Positions 10,346 to 20,420 of a DNA stretch of 64,000 bases are shown here, in pieces. The first letter of the stretch is position 1; every line of letters begins with the position of its first letter. Both the position numbers and the translations under genes were made by a program. The DNA is from Ceratothoa steindachneri (taxonomy: Eukaryota; Arthropoda; Malacostraca; Isopoda; Cymothoidae): positions 107,584,557 through 107,648,556 of the forward strand of contig OZ018321.1 of the NCBI GenBank assembly GCA_963969495.1. Reading direction: 5' to 3'. The notes below the pieces were generated by a model. It was not told where the DNA came from, ran no database searches, and saw only the letters and a program-made list of their open reading frames with translations.

Positions 10346-10672
10346 TAAATATGTAGATTATCGGCGCGAACGATGGGAAGTACTATTTCGACCGTGTTCC
10401 AAAATATTTCACGTTTTTGGAGTACATTTAAGTTGACGGCTCGTGTGGGGGTAAACACAATGGGAGAACTACACTACGATGATCCTGAGTTTCATTAAAT
10501 TGGGGGGGGGGGCGGGGGGGCACAGCCCCCAGTATAAAATCCTAATTGTCTATAGAATAATAATTCGAAAAGGACTCAAACGCGCATGAATATTCCGACA
10601 CGAGTGAACGATAATATTTACACACAAATTTTTTTTTAGGCTGGGCCGCTAATCTACATATTTATCTATCTA

Positions 10673-10674
<2 letters not shown>
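10344..10674. other. Unassigned spacer with G-run
   Basis: No gene seen. It holds a G-rich run at about 10502-10520 and a short TATC repeat at the right edge. Confidence 0.4.

Positions 10675-10724
<50 letters not shown>
10675..10724. repeat. (TA)n array bordering a PLE end
   Basis: A TCTA run passing into about 48 bp of TA dinucleotides. It directly abuts the PLE terminal region that carries a hammerhead-like motif. Confidence 0.95.
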
Positions 10725-10725
<1 letters not shown>

Positions 10726-11028
10726 CAGGAATATGAAAATCCAGGTGATTACACTAATCATTTATTGTCCGGACGTTTCGGACCTTTACTAGGACCATCT
10801 TCAGCTACTATATTCGCTAATGAGAAGGGGAAGGAACATTAATTGATAACAGTTAAAAGAATACATCAAAAAAAGCGGAAGAAGGCAAGTTAAAAAATTA
10901 TAATTGACAATTATTAAAATTTAAGTAAAAACACTAATAACAATATATAGAATTAAATAATATTACCCAGCGGTATTTAAAAAATATAATAGAAAGTGAA
11001 ATTATAACAAACTGACTTGATTATCACA
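10725..11028 (-). mobile_element. Penelope-like element terminal region (minus strand)
   Basis: Read on the minus strand this is the non-coding end of a PLE: the hammerhead-like core at 10771-10804, then a segment ending TTCATATTCCT next to the TA array. The same arrangement (hammerhead, then TTCATATTCCT) is seen on the plus strand at 22951-23030. No coding sequence remains. It ends where the mariner palindrome begins. Confidence 0.6.
10771..10804 (-). ncRNA. Hammerhead-ribozyme-like core (PLE)
   Basis: On the minus strand: CTGAAGA, a 5-bp stem II (GGTCC/GGTCC, central mismatch) with a 7-base loop, then GAAAC and GTCCGGAC. CTGANGA ... GAAA is the hammerhead core, and such motifs are known in PLE terminal repeats. 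Helices I and III were not modelled. Confidence 0.6.
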
Positions 11029-11094
11029 TACGTAGGTGAGTCAAAAAGTTCTCAGACAAATGGCATAAAATTTTTATTTGTAATAATACTGTAA

Positions 11095-11267
11095 TCATTT
11101 TTCTACATAAGCTCCATTAACATCTATACACTTTCTTAATCTATGAATCCAACGGTAAAGACCATCTTTGTAGAATTCACGGGGTTGTCTCTGGCACCAA
11201 GTAATGACCTGCTTTTTTGCTTCATCTAATGATTGAAACCGGGTTCCTTTTAGGTGTCCCTTTAAAT
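11095..11267 (-). pseudogene. Mariner transposase C-terminus (left arm)
   Basis: Mirror copy of the plus-strand fragment at 11359-11531. It reads from the centre outwards and ends in the typical mariner C-terminal segment (LRKCIDVNGAYVEK then stop). It lacks all catalytic residues. Confidence 0.8.
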
Positions 11268-11269
11268 TT

Positions 11270-11352
11270 GGTTAGGTTAGGTTAGGTTAGGTTAGGTTAG
11301 GTTAGGTTAGGTTAGGTTAGGTTAGGTTAGGTTAGGTTAGGTTACCTAACCT
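11270..11352. repeat. TTAGG/CCTAA telomere-type array at palindrome centre
   Basis: About fourteen GTTAG units (11271-11340) followed by an inversion into CCTAACCTAACC. TTAGG is the ancestral arthropod telomere repeat. The array is interstitial, bounded by mariner sequence on both sides. Confidence 0.9.
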
Positions 11353-11358
11353 AACCAA

Positions 11359-11531
11359 ATTTAAAGGGACACCTAAAAGGAACCCGGTTTCAATCATTAG
11401 ATGAAGCAAAAAAGCAGGTCATTACTTGGTGCCAGAGACAACCCCGTGAATTCTACAAAGATGGTCTTTACCGTTGGATTCATAGATTAAGAAAGTGTAT
11501 AGATGTTAATGGAGCTTATGTAGAAAAATGA
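11359..11531 (+). pseudogene. Mariner transposase C-terminus (right arm)
   Basis: 58 codons without stops: LKGHLKGTRFQSLDEAKK, WCQRQPREFYKDGL, then LRKCIDVNGAYVEK and a stop at 11529-11531. The spacing (FxSxxEAKK ... REFYKDG ... KCIDVNG) is that of mariner-family C-termini. The catalytic D,D34D region is missing. Confidence 0.8.
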
Positions 11532-11649
11532 TTACAGTATTATTACAAATAAAAATTTTATGCCATTTGTCTGAGAACTTTTTGACTCCCCCTCGTATTA
11601 AAAGTTACTGAAGTAAACAAAAATAACCTATTATATTAAATTATAAAAA

Positions 11650-11652
<3 letters not shown>

Positions 11653-11741
<89 letters not shown>
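11653..11741. repeat. (TA)n array
   Basis: About 87 bp of TA dinucleotides at the left edge of the PLE fragment that follows. Confidence 0.95.
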
Positions 11742-11745
<4 letters not shown>

Positions 11746-12617
11746 TGTCCCGCAGGAACAAAATGAAATGGTGTTTTCGAGTACTTTTGAAATTTATTAA
11801 GTTCCTTATCAAGGATAACTACAAAAAATAATATTATATTAGAGGTATATATAAGAAAGAAAAGTATAAAAGACCGCCTCAAAAACAAGAAATCACTAAT
11901 GAGGAAGACGGAAGGTAGAAGGTAAAGAATCACATTAAAAATTACAAGAAGCAGGTAGTAAGGTCAAACTGAGAAAACGAAAGGGTAAGAGATTAAAGGA
12001 AATGGAGATAGCCATTTCTGTTATTTTAAATATGAAACGGCCATTACGAATTTATTAGTACGTAATAATTGCAATAGTTTGGGTGGGATTTATTCAGTTG
12101 AGTTTTCTGGTTGCATAAGTAAATATTATGGACAAACAGGTAAACAACCTCCTGTTCACATAAATCAACATAAATATAATGTACGAAGAGGGAAAAATAA
12201 CAGTGCTTTCTTTGTTCATATGTCAGATAACGACCATCTAATTAACTGGAATTCGGCAAAAAATTTATTTATCATTCCAATGACCCTATAAAAAGTAATA
12301 TCAATGATGTGCTTTTATAAGCAAATGTGATCATTTTAACCTGTTCCCTGGCATATATAAATAGATGCTATAATTAAAAAACTACCACGTAAAGAAATTA
12401 TTCCTGACTTTTGTCGTTAGTTTTGTATACAATCTTTAGTTATGTGCACCCATTTTGTTTTTTAATTCTGTCACTTCTCTGTTATGTTAATTGATTTTTT
12501 TCTTTCGCCTTCTTCTTGCCTTCCCCACTCTTTCGCTCCTCGTTTCTAATAATCTCCCTCGTTAGGCTATCTCACTTTCTTTTAAACTATTACCCTTTCG
12601 TCTTCTCAGTTTGACCT
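11742..12617 (+). mobile_element. Penelope-like element fragment with inverted flanking repeats
   Basis: Contains a GIY-YIG relic (12060-12300). About 50-bp arms in inverted orientation flank it: AAGGTCAAACTGAGAA at 11959 onwards, and its reverse complement ending at 12617. A Gypsy LTR starts directly at the right arm, so that arm is truncated by the Gypsy insertion. Confidence 0.6.
12060..12300 (+). pseudogene. PLE GIY-YIG endonuclease fragment
   Basis: The frame at 12079-12291 begins GGIYSVEFSGC and continues YYGQTGK, INQHK, NSAFFVHM, DHLINW. These are the GIY and (Y)YG blocks, the Arg/His-containing helix region and the conserved tail of PLE endonucleases, here with YIG changed to YYG. 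The RT part is absent and the frame ends after about 70 codons, so it is a relic. Confidence 0.7.
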
Positions 12618-12662
12618 TGTAGCGGTCTATACCCCTACACGTGGAAATACCTAATCATAACA

Positions 12663-12740
<78 letters not shown>

Positions 12741-14515
12741 TCAAGAAGGGTTGGTAACCATAACTTAAATCGTATGATTGGTACGCCCGATCTCTCGAGC
12801 GTCTTCAAATAAAATCACATCAGGCTCATTCATTCACTTTGCTCAGCTCATTAGAATCAGGTCTCTAATATTGGAATTTAAATTTTAGCTAAATATGTCC
12901 CTCCCAACTCCGTTATAATCTATTTATTCAATCTATTTATTTAATCTATTTATGTATCCAATTTAATCCATACAATCTATTAATACTATAGTGTATGGTT
13001 ATCAATGTGATTTATCTTGGGTTAATAAATCAGCCTAGATAGCGTTTCGAAAACAATAACCATAAATTTTGTTTGATCGAAGATGTCTGCCGTTAGTTTA
13101 GGCCTAAATGCGACAGCGAAATAAATTTTGGAATAATGACTTGGGCGTTAAGAAAGAAAATTACACACATATAAATATATTCATAAAATCAACGAATGTA
13201 AAATGAGATAAGTAGGTTAAGTAAATATGGTGAATAATATGGTGAAACAATATAGAGTGAATAATAGAGTAAATAATAATATAGTAAATAATATAGAGTA
13301 TCTAATATAGAGTATCTTTGATGTAGAGTAAATAATGTATAATATGTGATATAGAGTATCTAATATAGAGTATCTTTGATATAGAGTAAATAATGTAGAA
13401 TATGTAAAATCGAGTATCTTTGATATAGTGTAGTAATTTAGAGTATCTATAATGGATTGAATTGGGGCTGCAATGAGAAATAAATATAATTAGGGACTAA
13501 CTCTCGTATGGTCGTTTGCAAAGAATGTGAGAGCGGAATTAACTCAGTATGATTTGTTTGGAGGTAAATGAATAATTGTAGAAGGAATGGTTACCGACCT
13601 TTATACGAAGAAAGCAGCGAGTCGAGGGGGCAGCAGAGCGTGCTCTTTTGATCGGGCTGGGAACGTGTGTTTGTTTGTTTGTGTGTGAAATTTAAGAGAT
13701 GTTATTTGGAACAGTATACGTGAATTGAATTGACATTAAAATAAATTAATTAATAAATTATTAAGTTTAACATAAAATGATTTAATTTACAAAAGTTTAA
13801 GTAAATTAATCGAAAGTGTAAATTAAAAAAGTTAAGGAAATGATTGAAAGATTAAGTTAACAAGGTTAAAGTGAAATAATTGAATGATTAAATTGACAAG
13901 TTAAAGGAATGCATAATGAATTTTCCATAATAATGGCTGTATATACATATTTAAGTTTCCCAGGATGTTTTTATTATAGGAATGCCCGGAGGCATTTCTA
14001 TAATACCAATATTTATACATATCAATCTATTTACTATTTACCCCACTCTTTAATATTTACCCAATCCATTTAACTATATAATCTAATTGCTCATATAATC
14101 TATTTATCAACTCATATAAATAGTTATCATACATTTATAATATTTACTCATTTAACATTCAACTATAATCTAATCAATAATTGTCAATCTAATAATTATC
14201 AATCATCATATGTGTACTCTAATTCTCATTAACTCATGCAAAGTTAATTCACCCACGTAATCTATCCAATCATAAACCGTATAATTTAACTTTTATATCA
14301 TAACTGTTCATTCCATAATATATATATATTTCGTAGCTCTTTGTTCTTAATTCACGTATTGTCACGACGTCGCCGATTTAGGCCTAAGGAAATTTCGTCT
14401 GCAAATTCAGACTTTCCGTTAGCAATTAACTTCATTCCCCTTAGATAACAAAAATATAGGTTTGGGGGTTTATTGTGACCTGAGCTATCTAGTGTATTGG
14501 CGCAATATACACCTA
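12618..14515 (+). repeat. 5' LTR with internal 1-kb insertion and TA expansion
   Basis: Matches the 3' LTR (18930-19815) at both ends, but differs in two ways. The TA tract after CATAACAG is about 74 bp (12664-12737) against about 11 bp in the 3' LTR. About 1 kb (about 12989-14007) is also inserted, bordered by AATAC on both sides. Confidence 0.8.
12989..14007 (+). repeat. Interspersed repeat S (solo-LTR-like), nested in the 5' LTR
   Basis: Absent from the matching point of the 3' LTR and repeated in reverse orientation at 46845-47735 (shared blocks AAATCAGCCTA, AACCATAAATTT, GGAATGCC near one end). An AATAC direct repeat borders it. It includes a diverged tandem of TATAGAGTA-type units at 13250-13440. 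The lack of coding and the 5-bp duplication suggest a solo LTR; this is inference. Confidence 0.6.
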
Positions 14516-14527
14516 ACAAACTATAAA

Positions 14528-14539
14528 TGGTGCCCAGAC
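14528..14539 (+). promoter_or_regulatory. Gypsy primer-binding site
   Basis: TGGTGCCCAGAC lies just downstream of the 5' LTR. The same TGGTGCCCAGA is found, reversed, beside the LTR at 57897-57912, which supports its role as the tRNA primer site for this family. The tRNA species was not assigned. Confidence 0.65.
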
Positions 14540-14860
14540 TAGTTTAATTATCTCCAATCCATTCACTCATTCGTAATAATAAATTAATTTTCACCGTCAC
14601 GTGTCATTTTTTCGGACCACACAGTTCAATTTTTTTTCGCGAGGACTTTCATTTTCAACACACCTGCTCATTTCTCAATCCTAAGTTTACCTTAAGATCC
14701 TTAAGTTCTCCCTTAGCAATTTCATAGAATTAATTATCAATACAGTAATAAGGACAAAGAGTGATCAAAATTCGATAAGTTTTTCCATTTTTTTTACCTT
14801 CAAGCGGGTGAATTGAATTGGTGCACACACACACACACACACACTTTTAATATTTTATTA

Positions 14861-15525
14861 ATGGATTATAACGGAGCCCCAAACTACGCCCCAACTTCGG
14901 GCACAGTTACAACCACGCAAGCATCTTCCCCAGGAACAACGATGACCTATTCAACCACTTTCGCCCCCCACGCAAGCGTTTTCCCGCATTCGCCTCCCAC
15001 TCCCTCTATGGTTCAGCTGCCACCATTCGAATCACAAATCCCATTGGCTGGAGGGAAATGGTGGAGCTCATCCTTCAACACCAGGCAGTTCCGGAGGACC
15101 ATAGAACGATCGTCGTAGCCCAGAAATTACCTCTGAGTATCTTTTCCGTTTTTAAGAATATTTTGCTGGATGGGGTAATTGCTGATTCTTGGGTTAGGTT
15201 CTAGAGAGCGTTCAAGGAGGAATTTTGGAGATCACAGATAGAGGACCTGCGGATCCTTCTCGATACGCAGGAGGGTGGGGACAGGCGTCCCACGCAATTT
15301 TTTAACCATCTCAAAGCCTTCGCACATGCCAAAGGAGCACAGCTCGACCAACTCGAGCGACTCATAACCAAGATATTCATGCGTGGGGTGCGGGATCAAA
15401 TTAAGCACCTTCTTTTAATGTCCTCCCAGGCGAACGTGGAGAATATGACAGATGCGGCTGACGCCCTGTATAACAACCCTTACATCAACTTGGAAATGCA
15501 GGCCATGGATCGTTTAGTGATGTAA
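14861..15525 (+). pseudogene. Gypsy gag, frameshifted
   Basis: Starts with MDYNGAP and a Pro/Thr/Ser-rich leader. Capsid-like sequence is then found in shifted frames: RAFKEEFWRSQIEDL, GGDRRPTQFFNHLKAFA, AQLDQLERLITKIFMRGV, ending DRLVM at 15523-15525. A stop at about 15202 and a frame change after codon 85 break it. The capsid block corresponds to that of the minus-strand relic at 56992-57418. The upstream in-frame CACA run (14824-14842) is 5' leader, not gag. Confidence 0.7.
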
Positions 15526-15653
15526 ATAAACACTCACATGTATCCATTTCTCAGGTTAAGTCACCGGCCTGAGCTCTTTACAACCGGCCAGGACTCCCTC
15601 AGGATGAATTCTCCCAGGCTTCGGGTCTTTTATCTGTTCTAGAGAGGATTGAA

Positions 15654-16172
15654 ATGGATATTCGTGCCCTAAAGATGGGAAAGAGTCTTCACCGAGAGCA
15701 ACATCGTGAGCAGGACGGAGGAGTCAGACGTCGTTCCTCCTCCCGAAAAAGGCAAAATCAACGAGGGACCTCCAGTACAAGAGGCGAGGCAAGGCAGGTT
15801 CATTTTCAACCTTCGTCTAATTCTCCCTATCCTGACAACTCTCAGGGTAGCTGTTGGTACCACTCTAATTATAGAAGCAACGCTGTCCGCTGTGCTCAGT
15901 TTTGCAGTTTTTACCGGGCATCATCTCATGCCCACAAATTTACCCCTCCTTCTGGTCGTGCTGCTCATACTTCTATATTTCAACCTTCAGGCTTTTGCTG
16001 GTACCACCTCAAATTTGGTGCAAGAGCAGAAAAATGCTCAAGCCCATGCTCGTACCATCAAAATGTTCAATCATCATCTCAACCTACCCTAACTTCACCA
16101 CCTCAAATCCTACAAAACTCTTCGAGTTCCCTTACCCATATTTCAACTTCAGCACAGGGAACTTTGAACTGA
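15654..16172 (+). pseudogene. Gypsy gag nucleocapsid region with two CCHC-like knuckles
   Basis: Basic and serine-rich. It contains two related Cys/His motifs, CWYHSNYRSNAVRCAQFC and CWYHLKFGARAEKCSSPC, an arrangement common in arthropod Gypsy gag. The region leads directly into protease in another frame, as expected for gag-pol of this type. Confidence 0.65.
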
Positions 16173-16189
16173 ATTCGCAAGTGATACGT

Positions 16190-16591
16190 GGGTCTGTCAC
16201 CTCTGCAACCTCATCCCTTCATCAGGTCGATCCACTCTTTAGCATTCATGACCCACTCTCTGGTTTCTCCTTCCTGGTTGACACTGGCGCTCAATGCAGT
16301 GTCATTCCAGCCTCTTCAGTCGAGAGAGCTTGCACTTCTTCTGATCTTGTCCTTAAAGCTGCTAATTCATCGGACATAAGGACTTATGCAAGGCGTATCC
16401 TCGAGCTCTCTCTCGGGTTACGTCGTGTTTTCCCATGGCCATTCATCATAGCCGCCGTCGAAATTCCAATTTTGGGCCTCGACTTCCTTTCCGCTCATGA
16501 CCTTTTGGTCGATTCTCGTCCCGCAAGCTTATCGACAGAACCACGACATCAACAGTTACTGGTTCACTCTTCCCTTCTACCAGCTCTGTAG
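16190..16591 (+). pseudogene. Gypsy aspartic protease
   Basis: Retropepsin with the active-site triad in FLVDTGAQCSVIPA (DTG intact). Downstream come SSDLVLKAANSS and the C-terminal ILGLDFLSAHDLLVD block. Related copies are at 61246-61815 and about 55830-56220 on the minus strand. The frame ends at 16589-16591 without entering RT. Confidence 0.8.
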
Positions 16592-16639
16592 CAGAATGAC
16601 CCTTTTGATCACTACACACCTGACACCACTTTTGTCGTG

Positions 16640-18290
16640 GTATTCTTTGTGGTCGTGATATACTTCTTTGATGAAGTAGGCTTTGTTCTAAGAGTGCTAA
16701 TTTTGTTGTTTTTAAGGAAGAGCCGTTTCAAACACGTAAGGATATAGAGAAACGCTCGCGAATTCCGCAAATAAACTTATATTTTAAATTTAACAATTTA
16801 CTACACAAAAACAGAACAGGACCCACATAAATACTACGAATTTAAAAATACACAATAATTACTTCAATTAACTTGACCCTCTAATATTGGCTAAATTCGA
16901 TACTCATTTCAATATACAAGAAATAGGCTAATTGTCTCTAATGGAGTTTAAATACCTTGGTTGCTCTGGTGGCTGGTTTGAGTTTTACCTTGAACTCAAT
17001 GAGCCCCAGACACCACAGGAATCTGGTAGGTCCTTTGACGCGTGCTTCGACCAGATTGTTGGAGGTGGTCGAGATCACGAGGTACTTTGGCGAGTGTAGC
17101 AGATGGGGGTCCACACGGTATTCAGGGGGGAGGTCCTCAAGAGGGAGAACAATCTGGCGAGAGTAAGTCGAACTTGGTTCTTAAACCAAGTTAACTTAGA
17201 GTTCGGATGACCATCGGGTAACGGGCTCGAGGGGGAGCTTTTCTCCTTCGTTACGTAATTCCTCATGGGCGAGGACTGTACTCGGGGAAGGTCTTCTTCA
17301 AGGGCGAGGATAGAGGAGGGGGTTTCTCTAACGAGAATAAGTTGAACTTGAACAAGTTGACTTAAAGGTAGGTTTGGTAACCAGGAACTAGCTTGAGGAT
17401 GAGCTTCTTCTTAATTCCAGTCTTCCTCAAAAGCGAGGCCTATCTCGGTGTTTTGGGATACACCAGGATAGAAGGGGGGGTCTCTGACGAGAATAAGTTG
17501 AACTTGGTTCCTCAACCAAGTTAACCTATGAGTTTGGTGTGGCCACCGGGTAACGGGCTCGAGGTGGAGCCTTTTTCCTCTTTTTTTCGTAATTCCTCAA
17601 GGGCGAGGAATTTCCCTGGCTTTTACGATGCACCAGGATAGGAGGAGTCTCTCTGACGAGAGTAAGTTGAACTTGAACAAGTTAACTTAACGTTCGGTTT
17701 GATAACCAGGGACTAGCTCGAGGATGAGCTGCTTTTTAGCCCTTTAAGTAGCCCTGCCTCTCTTGCAGGAGACTTCGTAGTCTGGCGACTGACGTATTCT
17801 ACCTGTCCAGTCTCGATAGCCCGGCCTCAAACCAGGGACTTCGTAGCCTGGAGACTGACGTATTCTACCTCGTTTTTCCCAAGTGTTTCTTATTTATACC
17901 TCGTCACCCCCACTGGGGTAGGGGTAGGAGGGAGGGAGGCTTGTGGGCGGGCCGCAGGAGGGTTGTTACTCCAACGGTTTTTCTCATCAAGTCTTTACCT
18001 CGTCTCCCGTTGGCCTTCGAGCTTGAGAGAAACGCGTCTCCAATTTCTTATTTGATGTGAAATTGAATATACTCTCGTAGGGGAGATCTTTCAGTTTACA
18101 ACCTTTCGGCTTTTCATAGCGACGGGTGGCGAGGCGCTGTGGTTACAAGTTTGACCCACGGTGCCGGGGCCGGATGTCTCTGCGGTTAACATCCCGTGTC
18201 TCCACTGAGAGAGAACTGGGGAGTGACATTTTTCCCTACAAGCTTTCTCCTCTCTGTTAGTCTCCCTGCAACTGTTCCCGCCCTTCCGGC
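16640..18290. repeat. Non-coding module R in place of Gypsy pol core
   Basis: Begins CTTCTTTGATGAAGTAGGC and includes GAGCCG and AAGGATA blocks that recur at 34901-35100 in another Gypsy relic. The middle (17100-17760) is a diverged tandem repeat with a unit of about 165 bp (GAACTTG...AAGTT landmarks at about 17161, 17333, 17489, 17658). A shorter duplicated block (ACTTCGTAG...GACGTATTCTACCT) lies at 17770-17870. No reading frame is convincing. It is a solo LTR of another element or a replacement cargo. Confidence 0.55.
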
Positions 18291-18371
18291 AACTTGTGCG
18301 GGAGTTTCCAAGCTTTTGTCTGCCTCCTTCTAAAGACAGACCTACTAAGCACAAAAAGGTGCGATTCCACT

Positions 18372-18866
18372 CGCACATCTTTGCAACTTTCCATTGATCG
18401 GCTTAAACTCGCTTTCATAGAGGCCATTCATCTGGAGCAGCCACTACCTTTCTCTTCCACTAATATAGGTCCAGTGGTTATCCCAGCCTACCTTCCGCAC
18501 CCAACTATTCATTCAACACTTTTCAACCAAGTAAATCTACTTCCGAACCCTTCTTCGGCTCTTTCAAATCAATTTGCAACTCTTCCTCCCACCTTTTTAC
18601 TTGCAAACCCTCCGCCAAACTATCTCTACACCCCCAAATTATTCTTTCCAACTTCTGCCGCCTCACTTTTTGTTGCAGGACAACTCGACAGCAGCTGGAG
18701 AACACCAAGCAACCAACACGCAATCCCGATAGTAGCCTTTTCGGGAGGTCCAGAACAATCGTCACCTGACGCTCCGGTCCTCGCTCTCGACAATCTCCCG
18801 CATCAATCGAGTGGCACTACTAATTGCCACCTGCCTCGCAATCCGAATCAGCCAATGGCACTATAA
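18372..18866 (+). pseudogene. Gypsy pol C-terminus (post-integrase tail)
   Basis: Starts with the conserved LSIDRLKLAFIEA motif that follows the integrase core in Gypsy pol, then a long Pro/Ser/Asn-rich linker with FPTSAASLFVAG. The final Arg-rich tail (about 18866-18905) appears in a second frame. Homologous ends occur at 36700-37110 and 54123-54643. The catalytic integrase domain is absent. Confidence 0.65.
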
Positions 18867-18929
18867 CCCGTTCTGGACGCGTTGTAAGGAGACCTCGCCG
18901 CTATATACCCCCCCTCGGCGGGGTAGTAT

Positions 18930-19815
18930 TGTAGCAGTCTATACTCCTACAAGTGGAAAAATTTAATCATAACAGTATATATATACATAGTTTCAAGAAG
19001 GGTTGGTAATAATAACTTAAATCGTGTGATTGGTACGCCCGATCTCTCGAGCGTCTTCAAATATAATCACATGACGCTCATTCATTCACTTTACTCAGCT
19101 CATTGGAATAAGGTCTCCAATATTAGAATTTACATTTTAGCTAAATATGTCCCGAAAGAATCTCGATTTAATGCGTGATTCTTCTATCATTTAAAGACCC
19201 TCCCAACTCCGTTATAATCTATTTATTCAATCTATTTATTTAATCTATTTATGTATCGAAATTATAATCCATTTACATATGTATCCAATTTAATCCATTT
19301 AATCTATTTATACCAATATTTATACATATCAATCTATTTACTATTTACCCCACTCTTTAATATTTACCCAATCCATTTAACTATATAATCTAATGCTCAT
19401 ATAATCTATTTATCAACCCATATAAATAGTTATTATACATTTATAATATTTACTCATTTAACATTCTACTATAATCTGATTAATAATTGTCAATCTAATT
19501 ATCAATCATCATATGTGTACTCTAATTTTCATTAACTCATGCAGAGTTAATTCACCCGCGTAATCTATCCAATCATAAACCGTATAATTTAACTTTTATA
19601 TCATAACTGTTCATTCCATAATATATATATTTCGTAGCTCTTTGTTCTTAATTCACGTATTGTCACGACGTCGCCGATTTAGGCCTAAGGAAATTTCGTC
19701 TGCAAATTCAGACTTTCCGTTAGCAATTAACTTCATTCCCCTTAGATAACAAAAATATAGGTTTGGGGGTTTATTGTGACCTGAGCTATCTAGTTTATTG
19801 GCGCAATATACACCT
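18930..19815 (+). repeat. 3' LTR of Gypsy element
   Basis: Begins TGTAGCAGTCTATAC after a GGCGGGGTAG purine tract and ends CAATATACACCTA. It corresponds to the 5' LTR without the 1-kb insertion and with a short TA tract, so it is nearer the ancestral form. Confidence 0.8.
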
Positions 19816-20045
19816 AGACTAACTTACCCTAACTGAACTTAGGAATGAAAAACTGAACAAATGTATTTTAATAGTAAAAAAATACCTTAAAAAGCGGGTA
19901 GAGGATAAAGTTGGCCACCATAGAAAGGAAAATGTTCAACTGCGTACTAACATATCTGCCTGTGCAGCTATGAATTGATATCTAGCGATGTATTGGAGGT
20001 AGTTTATAGAGTGATTAACAGTTTTATTGGTTTAATTTAGGGGTA

Positions 20046-20400
20046 ATTGGCAAATAGTATACTTTCCACATGTCAGATATTATGGTTGTGTCCCAGTTGA
20101 TGTACTGTCTGATTAATGGGATTAAAGTTTCGGCCGATCGATTTTGTACATGTAAAATAAATCTCTTTTTTAGAGTTTTGCTCTATTCCGATAAACAACC
20201 ACACGCCTAATACAAAACGCGCCCACTTGTATTTCCTCTCTTCAGGTTTAGATTTGTCTACTTCTGCGATGCGCCTTTGACCACTAATAAAGTCCTGTTT
20301 ATCGAGCCAACGGAACATACCCCGAAAGAGACTCATCCAATCCACAAATATTTTCGAAGAAAATTTGTAGATTCTAAAGACAATGGACGTGATGGAATTC
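20046..20400 (-). pseudogene. Merlin/IS1016-like transposase core fragment
   Basis: On the minus strand, VDWMSLFRGM is followed by RRIAEVDKSKPEERKY and LGVWLFIGIEQNSKK. The order VDW ... (I)VE(I/V)D(E/K)S ... RKY ... GVW(V/L)FGGIE is the ISXO2/IS1016-type DDE transposase found in Merlin transposons. The first catalytic Asp is present, and the usual Glu after it is Lys. Later catalytic residues are lost. It ends beside the TIR element whose left duplication is at 20413-20420. Confidence 0.6.
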
Positions 20401-20420
20401 TTTTGTTAAGAAAACTGTTG

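Larger units (their letters stand above)
11029..11597. mobile_element. Palindromic mariner derivative: two 3' halves around a TTAGG core
   Basis: The whole 569-bp unit reads almost the same on both strands. Each arm starts at a TA dinucleotide with a mariner-type end (right arm ACGAGGGGGAGTCAAAAAG, left arm ACGTAGGTGAGTCAAAAAG), contains the same terminal untranslated segment, and encodes the C-terminal 58 codons of a mariner transposase reading outwards. The arms meet at a TTAGG-type array. The symmetry point computes to 11313, and the two C-terminal stop codons (11095-11097 minus, 11529-11531 plus) are exactly equidistant from it. No N-terminus or DDD core exists, so it cannot encode a transposase, but with two mariner ends and TA flanks it could be mobilised in trans. 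Confidence 0.85.
12618..19815 (+). mobile_element. Ty3/Gypsy-type LTR retrotransposon, internally deleted
   Basis: Order: 5' LTR (12618-14515), primer-binding site (14528-14539), gag (14861-15525), a CCHC-like region, protease (to 16591), a non-coding module (16640-18290), the pol C-terminus (18372-18866), polypurine tract and 3' LTR (18930-19815). RT, RNase H and the integrase core are missing. The LTRs begin TGTAGC and end near CAATATACACCTA. Target duplications could not be resolved because the base pattern next to both LTR ends is ambiguous. Confidence 0.8.

Noticed and set aside
10156..10458. Minus-strand frame with a long Tyr-Ile run
   Set aside because: It is a read-through of a (TA)n array; the same applies to the Tyr-Ile frames at 11631, 22991, 23960, 37150, 50449, 51565, 52160, 52262 and 60008.
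11270..11352. TTAGG array as a chromosome end
   Set aside because: It is short, inverted at its right edge and bounded on both sides by mariner sequence and then ordinary repeats, so it is interstitial.
12780..12830. Hammerhead-like motif in the Gypsy LTR (TGAAGACGCTCGAG on the minus strand)
   Set aside because: No GAAA follows the stem, so the core is incomplete.
14813..14860. Start of gag within the CACA run
   Set aside because: The Thr-His run is translation of a CA microsatellite; the later ATG at 14861 opens the Pro/Thr-rich gag leader.
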